From: JAJFTV01 sp036825755
GTDB lineage: Bacteria > Chloroflexota > Anaerolineae > Anaerolineales > Anaerolineaceae
Assembly (NCBI GenBank): GCA_036825755.1
Contig: DAISXR010000004.1
Span: 14,276 to 78,275 of the forward strand
Reading direction: 5' to 3'
DNA: 64,000 nt
Shown piece by piece: positions 61,186 through 64,000 of this stretch. Below the pieces are notes generated by a model. The model made no database searches and had not been told where the DNA came from. It was given only the letters and a program-made list of their open reading frames with translations. The position numbers and the translations under genes are program-made. Numbering within the stretch: the first letter of the stretch is position 1; each line of letters starts with the position of its first letter.

Positions 61186-61932
61186 CTATTCCTTCAATTT
61201 CACCATGATGATGGAGGTTCCGTCTTTCTTCTTGTTCTCCTTCAGCGTGAAAACCATCGGGTAGTTGCGAATTAATGAAGACAGACGGTTGTAACCGTAC
61301 GTGCGTGAGTCAAAACCGGGGTCGAGCTGCTGCAAGTGGTTGCCGATGGTACCCAGAAAAGCCCAACCGTTATCCTGCACGGCCAGATCGAAGGCATTTT
61401 TCAACAATTGAAGCGCTTCGTCCTTGGCAGGTTCCACCGCGGCGGGTTTGGGTTCCACGGGTTTCGGTTTCTTGGTCTGTGGAACCAGGTTTTCGGTGTA
61501 CACAAACACCTGACATGCATTTACAAACGCCCGTGGGGTGGTCTTCTTGCCCACACCCATCACAAAGATACCTTTTTCGCGGATACGCGTTGCCAGACGG
61601 GTGTAGTCACTGTCGCTGGATACAACGCAAAATCCATCCACTACACCCTCATAGAGGATATCCATGGCATCAATGATCAGCGCGCTGTCGGTGGCGTTCT
61701 TGCCCACCGTGTAGCGGAACTGTTGGATTGGCTGAATGGCATACGTGTGCAGTGTGTCCTTCCAACTGTTCATTGTATTTTCAGTCCAGTCGCCGTAGTT
61801 GCGCCGGATGGTGACCATCCCGTATTTGCCGGTTTCGGCCAGAATATATTTCATCAGCGACGGCTGAGCGTTATCCCCATCGATTAAAATGGCGATTTTT
61901 CGATTCTTGGTATCTTCGTTAACCAGGTCCAT
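61186..61932 (-). CDS. NYN-domain (PIN-like) nuclease with C-terminal OST-HTH/LOTUS domain
   Basis: 248 residues from ATG 61932, with AAGGA 6 bases upstream. The NYN/LabA-like nuclease core has LIDGDNAQPS, KNATDSALIIDAMD and SSDSDYTRLATRIRE, giving the cluster of acidic residues for a metal site. A Pro/Lys-rich linker (KKPKPVEPKPAA) joins a LOTUS domain (LLKNAFDLA...DSRTYGYNRLSSLI). Bacterial NYN-LOTUS proteins are predicted RNA nucleases or RNA-binding factors. Confidence 0.85.
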   Translation of the reverse strand: MDLVNEDTKNRKIAILIDGDNAQPSLMKYILAETGKYGMVTIRRNYGDWTENTMNSWKDTLHTYAIQPIQQFRYTVGKNATDSALIIDAMDILYEGVVDGFCVVSSDSDYTRLATRIREKGIFVMGVGKKTTPRAFVNACQVFVYTENLVPQTKKPKPVEPKPAAVEPAKDEALQLLKNAFDLAVQDNGWAFLGTIGNHLQQLDPGFDSRTYGYNRLSSLIRNYPMVFTLKENKKKDGTSIIMVKLKE

Positions 61933-61998
61933 CAATTTCCTTTACTTGCTGTTTCAAAGTGTTTCTGATCTATCATCCGCCTGATCAACATCCGGCGG

Positions 61999-63174
61999 TT
62001 ATTTTGCTTTTTGGTCAAATATTTTTATGGCTGCGCTGGTGCCGGCGCCGGTTTCTTTCATATAACCGCATTTTAACAAACCTGTTTCGATGGCAGCAAT
62101 GGTGGTCATGGTATCTTCCATATCGACGATGCCCATGTGACCCACCCGGAAATACTGGTTTTTGCGATCCGCCAGCAAACCACCTGCCAGTACCACGCCA
62201 GCTTCCTTGACGTGCCCAAGAAACTCACCCAGATTGACATTTTCAGGCAGGTAGGGCGCAGTCATGGTATTGGCTGCAATTTCCGGGCCTGAAGGGATCT
62301 GGCGGAGACCCAATTCCTGCATGGCGCCCTTGAAAGCCTGACTGACGGTTTGATGCCGGATCAGGCGGTGATCCAGACCCTCCAGCAGAATCTTTTGCAG
62401 ACTTACATCCAACGCATTTACCAGGTTAACGGCCGGGGTACCAAAGTAAGCAGCTTTCCGAGCCTCATAAGCCTGCATGATCGGCAACCAATTGGCCCAA
62501 TCGGAATAGTAGCTGGCAACCGGATGTTTGCGGTTGGAGAAAGTATGCATGGCATTTTTGGATGCGACTGCCAGCGCCAGACCGGGTGGAACACCGACGG
62601 CTTTCTGCGAGGCGGTAAAGGCTACATCCACACCCCAGTCATCCATGCGGAGTTCCTCAGCGGCTACCGAGCATACCCCATCGACCACAACCAGAACGTT
62701 GTATTTCTTGGCAAGCCGAGCAAAGTCCTTTACACGATTCAGCACACCGGTGGAGGTATCCACATGGGTCATCGCCATGATCTTGTACTGGTTTTGTTTC
62801 AGCAACGTCTCAATTTCATTCAAATCTTGTACTTCGCCAACCGGTGCGGTAACCAGAGTGACTTCAGCGCCGTAACGTTCAAAGATGTTCTTCATGCGTT
62901 CGCCGAAGTAGCCGGTGCTCAACTGTAAAACACGATCCCCTGGCTCGGTCAGGTTGGCTGCGGCAGTATCCATCCCCAGGGTGCCGGATCCGGCGATTAC
63001 AAAAGGCTGCCCTTCCTTGCAACGGAACAGCAGCCTCATGTTCTCAATGGCGCGGCCAAAATGATCGATGAATTCGGGATCAACATGACTGGTGGTGGCT
63101 TTACCCATCTGGTCCAGCACATCCAGGTCGAATTCGATCGGGCCTGGGATCATTAATAATGATTTACCCTTCAT
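61999..63174 (-). CDS. Alanine-glyoxylate/serine-pyruvate aminotransferase family (class V) PLP enzyme
   Basis: 391 residues. PLP lysine K191 (TASQKAVG), VVDGVCSVAAEE with the PLP-binding Asp165, and AGSGTLGMDTAAAN are characteristic. Family members transfer amino groups from Ala or Ser to glyoxylate or pyruvate, or act on 2-aminoethylphosphonate. AGGAG lies 7 bases before the ATG. Preceded by an extended -10 promoter. Confidence 0.88.
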   Translation of the reverse strand: MKGKSLLMIPGPIEFDLDVLDQMGKATTSHVDPEFIDHFGRAIENMRLLFRCKEGQPFVIAGSGTLGMDTAAANLTEPGDRVLQLSTGYFGERMKNIFERYGAEVTLVTAPVGEVQDLNEIETLLKQNQYKIMAMTHVDTSTGVLNRVKDFARLAKKYNVLVVVDGVCSVAAEELRMDDWGVDVAFTASQKAVGVPPGLALAVASKNAMHTFSNRKHPVASYYSDWANWLPIMQAYEARKAAYFGTPAVNLVNALDVSLQKILLEGLDHRLIRHQTVSQAFKGAMQELGLRQIPSGPEIAANTMTAPYLPENVNLGEFLGHVKEAGVVLAGGLLADRKNQYFRVGHMGIVDMEDTMTTIAAIETGLLKCGYMKETGAGTSAAIKIFDQKAK

Positions 63175-63213
63175 GAAAAGCTCCTGTGTTTACCTGTAGT
63201 GTTCTGCGAAAAG

Positions 63214-63222
63214 ATTATAGCA
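63214..63222 (-). promoter_or_regulatory. Extended -10 promoter of the class V aminotransferase gene
   Basis: TGC-TATAAT on the minus strand is a perfect extended -10 (TGn before TATAAT), about 40 bases before the ATG. No -35 is needed for such promoters, and none is obvious. Confidence 0.55.
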
Positions 63223-63310
63223 TAGGCACGGCCTGGGCGCTGCTTTCAGTATGTTTCCAATTCTTCCTGTCCTGTCAACCTGTGTATAATCATGTCATCG
63301 GATATCCGTT

Positions 63311-64000
63311 ATGAATGAACTGCCGTTAATCCCGACCATTGAAACTGAAGGTGTGGTGGAATCCATCACGTATAAAAATGAGGAAAACGGTTATACAGTT
63401 GCGAAAATTCGTGAAACCGGCAACCGCAAGACCATCCTAGTGGTGGGCTCAATGCCGGGGCTCCAACCCGGCGAGACTCTGAAAGTCAGCGGGATCTGGA
63501 TCAATCATCCGCAATACGGCCGCCAACTGGAAGTATCAACCTACCAAATCCGTCCTCCGGCCACCACTGAAGCTATCCGGCGTTATCTGGCCAGCGGAAT
63601 GTTGAAGGGGGTTGGCAAGGCGACGGCCGAGCAGATCACCGATCATTTCGGAGAGAAAACGCTCGAGGTCCTGGATCACCACCCTGAGCGGTTGATGGAA
63701 GTGTCCAAGATTGGCAGAAAACGGGCCAACCAGATCCGAAAATCGTGGGAAGACCAGAAACAGATTAAAGAAGTGATGTTGTTTTTGGCGAATTACGGGG
63801 TTGGTGTCGCGCTCTCCGTGAAGATTTTCAAATTTTATGGACAAAACGCCGTTGCCGCAATTAAACGTGACCCGTACCAATTGATGCGTGATATTGAAGG
63901 CATCGGCTTTCTCACAGCCGACCGGATCGCCCTCGAGATGGGGACGCCGGCGGATTCTACTGCCCGTATTCAAGCAGGCTTGATCTACGCACTGGAGACC
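63311..64000 (+). CDS. RecD2-type ATP-dependent DNA helicase, N-terminal 230 residues
   Basis: Open to the window edge. The N-terminal OB-like region (EGVVESITYKNEENGYTVAKI), the helix-hairpin-helix pair (SGMLKGVGKATAEQI, SKIGRKRANQI), and the segment LANYGVGVALSVKIFKFYG...DIEGIGFLTAD match the start of RecD2, a 5'-3' superfamily 1 helicase not part of RecBCD. The helicase motifs lie beyond the window. No clear ribosome-binding site precedes the ATG. Confidence 0.88.
   Translation, partial: MNELPLIPTIETEGVVESITYKNEENGYTVAKIRETGNRKTILVVGSMPGLQPGETLKVSGIWINHPQYGRQLEVSTYQIRPPATTEAIRRYLASGMLKGVGKATAEQITDHFGEKTLEVLDHHPERLMEVSKIGRKRANQIRKSWEDQKQIKEVMLFLANYGVGVALSVKIFKFYGQNAVAAIKRDPYQLMRDIEGIGFLTADRIALEMGTPADSTARIQAGLIYALET

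Noticed and set aside
1..64000. CRISPR arrays, insertion sequences, rRNA genes
   Set aside because: No regularly spaced repeats, transposase frames or rRNA sequence were seen on reading both strands.

Overview
The window looks like a bacterial chromosome of the phylum Chloroflexota, probably class Anaerolineae. The grounds are very large MalT-like LuxR ATPase regulators, one fused to a SARP/BTAD head; several family-5 peptide ABC transporters; CPBP membrane proteases; an NYN-LOTUS protein; and roughly half G+C. The assignment is an inference. A run of exactly 100 N at 43070-43169 marks a scaffold join, so this is probably a draft or metagenome-assembled genome.

Left flank (1-10.6 kb) is housekeeping, mostly on the minus strand: the N-terminus of a RelA/SpoT protein, a HAD hydrolase, a malate/lactate-type dehydrogenase, pfkA (plus strand), an M20 amidohydrolase, ftsY-prfB (prfB with a programmed +1 frameshift), rlmN, a HAD-IIA phosphatase, and tig-clpP. 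Right flank (54.4-64 kb) is also core-like: an intact tRNA-Leu(UAG), a small unknown protein, a heterodimeric ABC exporter, a YigZ-type protein, a UroD-family methyltransferase, a peptidyl-prolyl isomerase, an NYN-LOTUS protein, an aminotransferase, and the start of recD2.

Between them lies about 44 kb of accessory genes. This segment is bounded by the 3' end of the intact tRNA-Leu (54410-54437) and a perfect 28-bp direct copy of that end at 10596-10623, just upstream of tig. That is the layout left by integration into a tRNA gene. Two more decayed tRNA 3' ends (about 11153 and 19963) suggest repeated insertions. No integrase is visible.

The island has four blocks. (1) 11.2-19.7 kb, minus strand: a peptide-type ABC transporter, a ROK regulator and a PIG-L deacetylase, behind a promoter carrying a palindromic operator; this suggests uptake of an N-acetylated sugar conjugate. 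(2) 20.4-42.9 kb, plus strand: a MalT-like regulator, three serine beta-lactamase-fold hydrolases, a second complete peptide transporter, and catabolic enzymes (alpha-oxoamine synthase, SDR, prolyl-peptidase-like hydrolase, Asp/Glu racemase, flavin reductase, fused hydroxyacyl-CoA dehydrogenase/enoyl-CoA hydratase, thiolase, threonine aldolase). Many of these act at a beta-carbon, which suggests catabolism of peptides or lipopeptides containing beta-hydroxy residues. (3) 43.2-46.6 kb, minus strand: a CPBP protease, a small membrane protein, a membrane-anchored alpha/beta hydrolase and an exported flavodoxin-like protein. (4) 47.0-54.3 kb, plus strand: a 1205-residue SARP-MalT-LuxR hybrid regulator, a small protein paralogous to one in block 2, three more CPBP proteases, and a leader with overlapping hairpins.

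The new observations most worth following are the tRNA-Leu island, the pairing of MalT-like regulators with a small paralogous protein family, and the beta-carbon catabolic operon.
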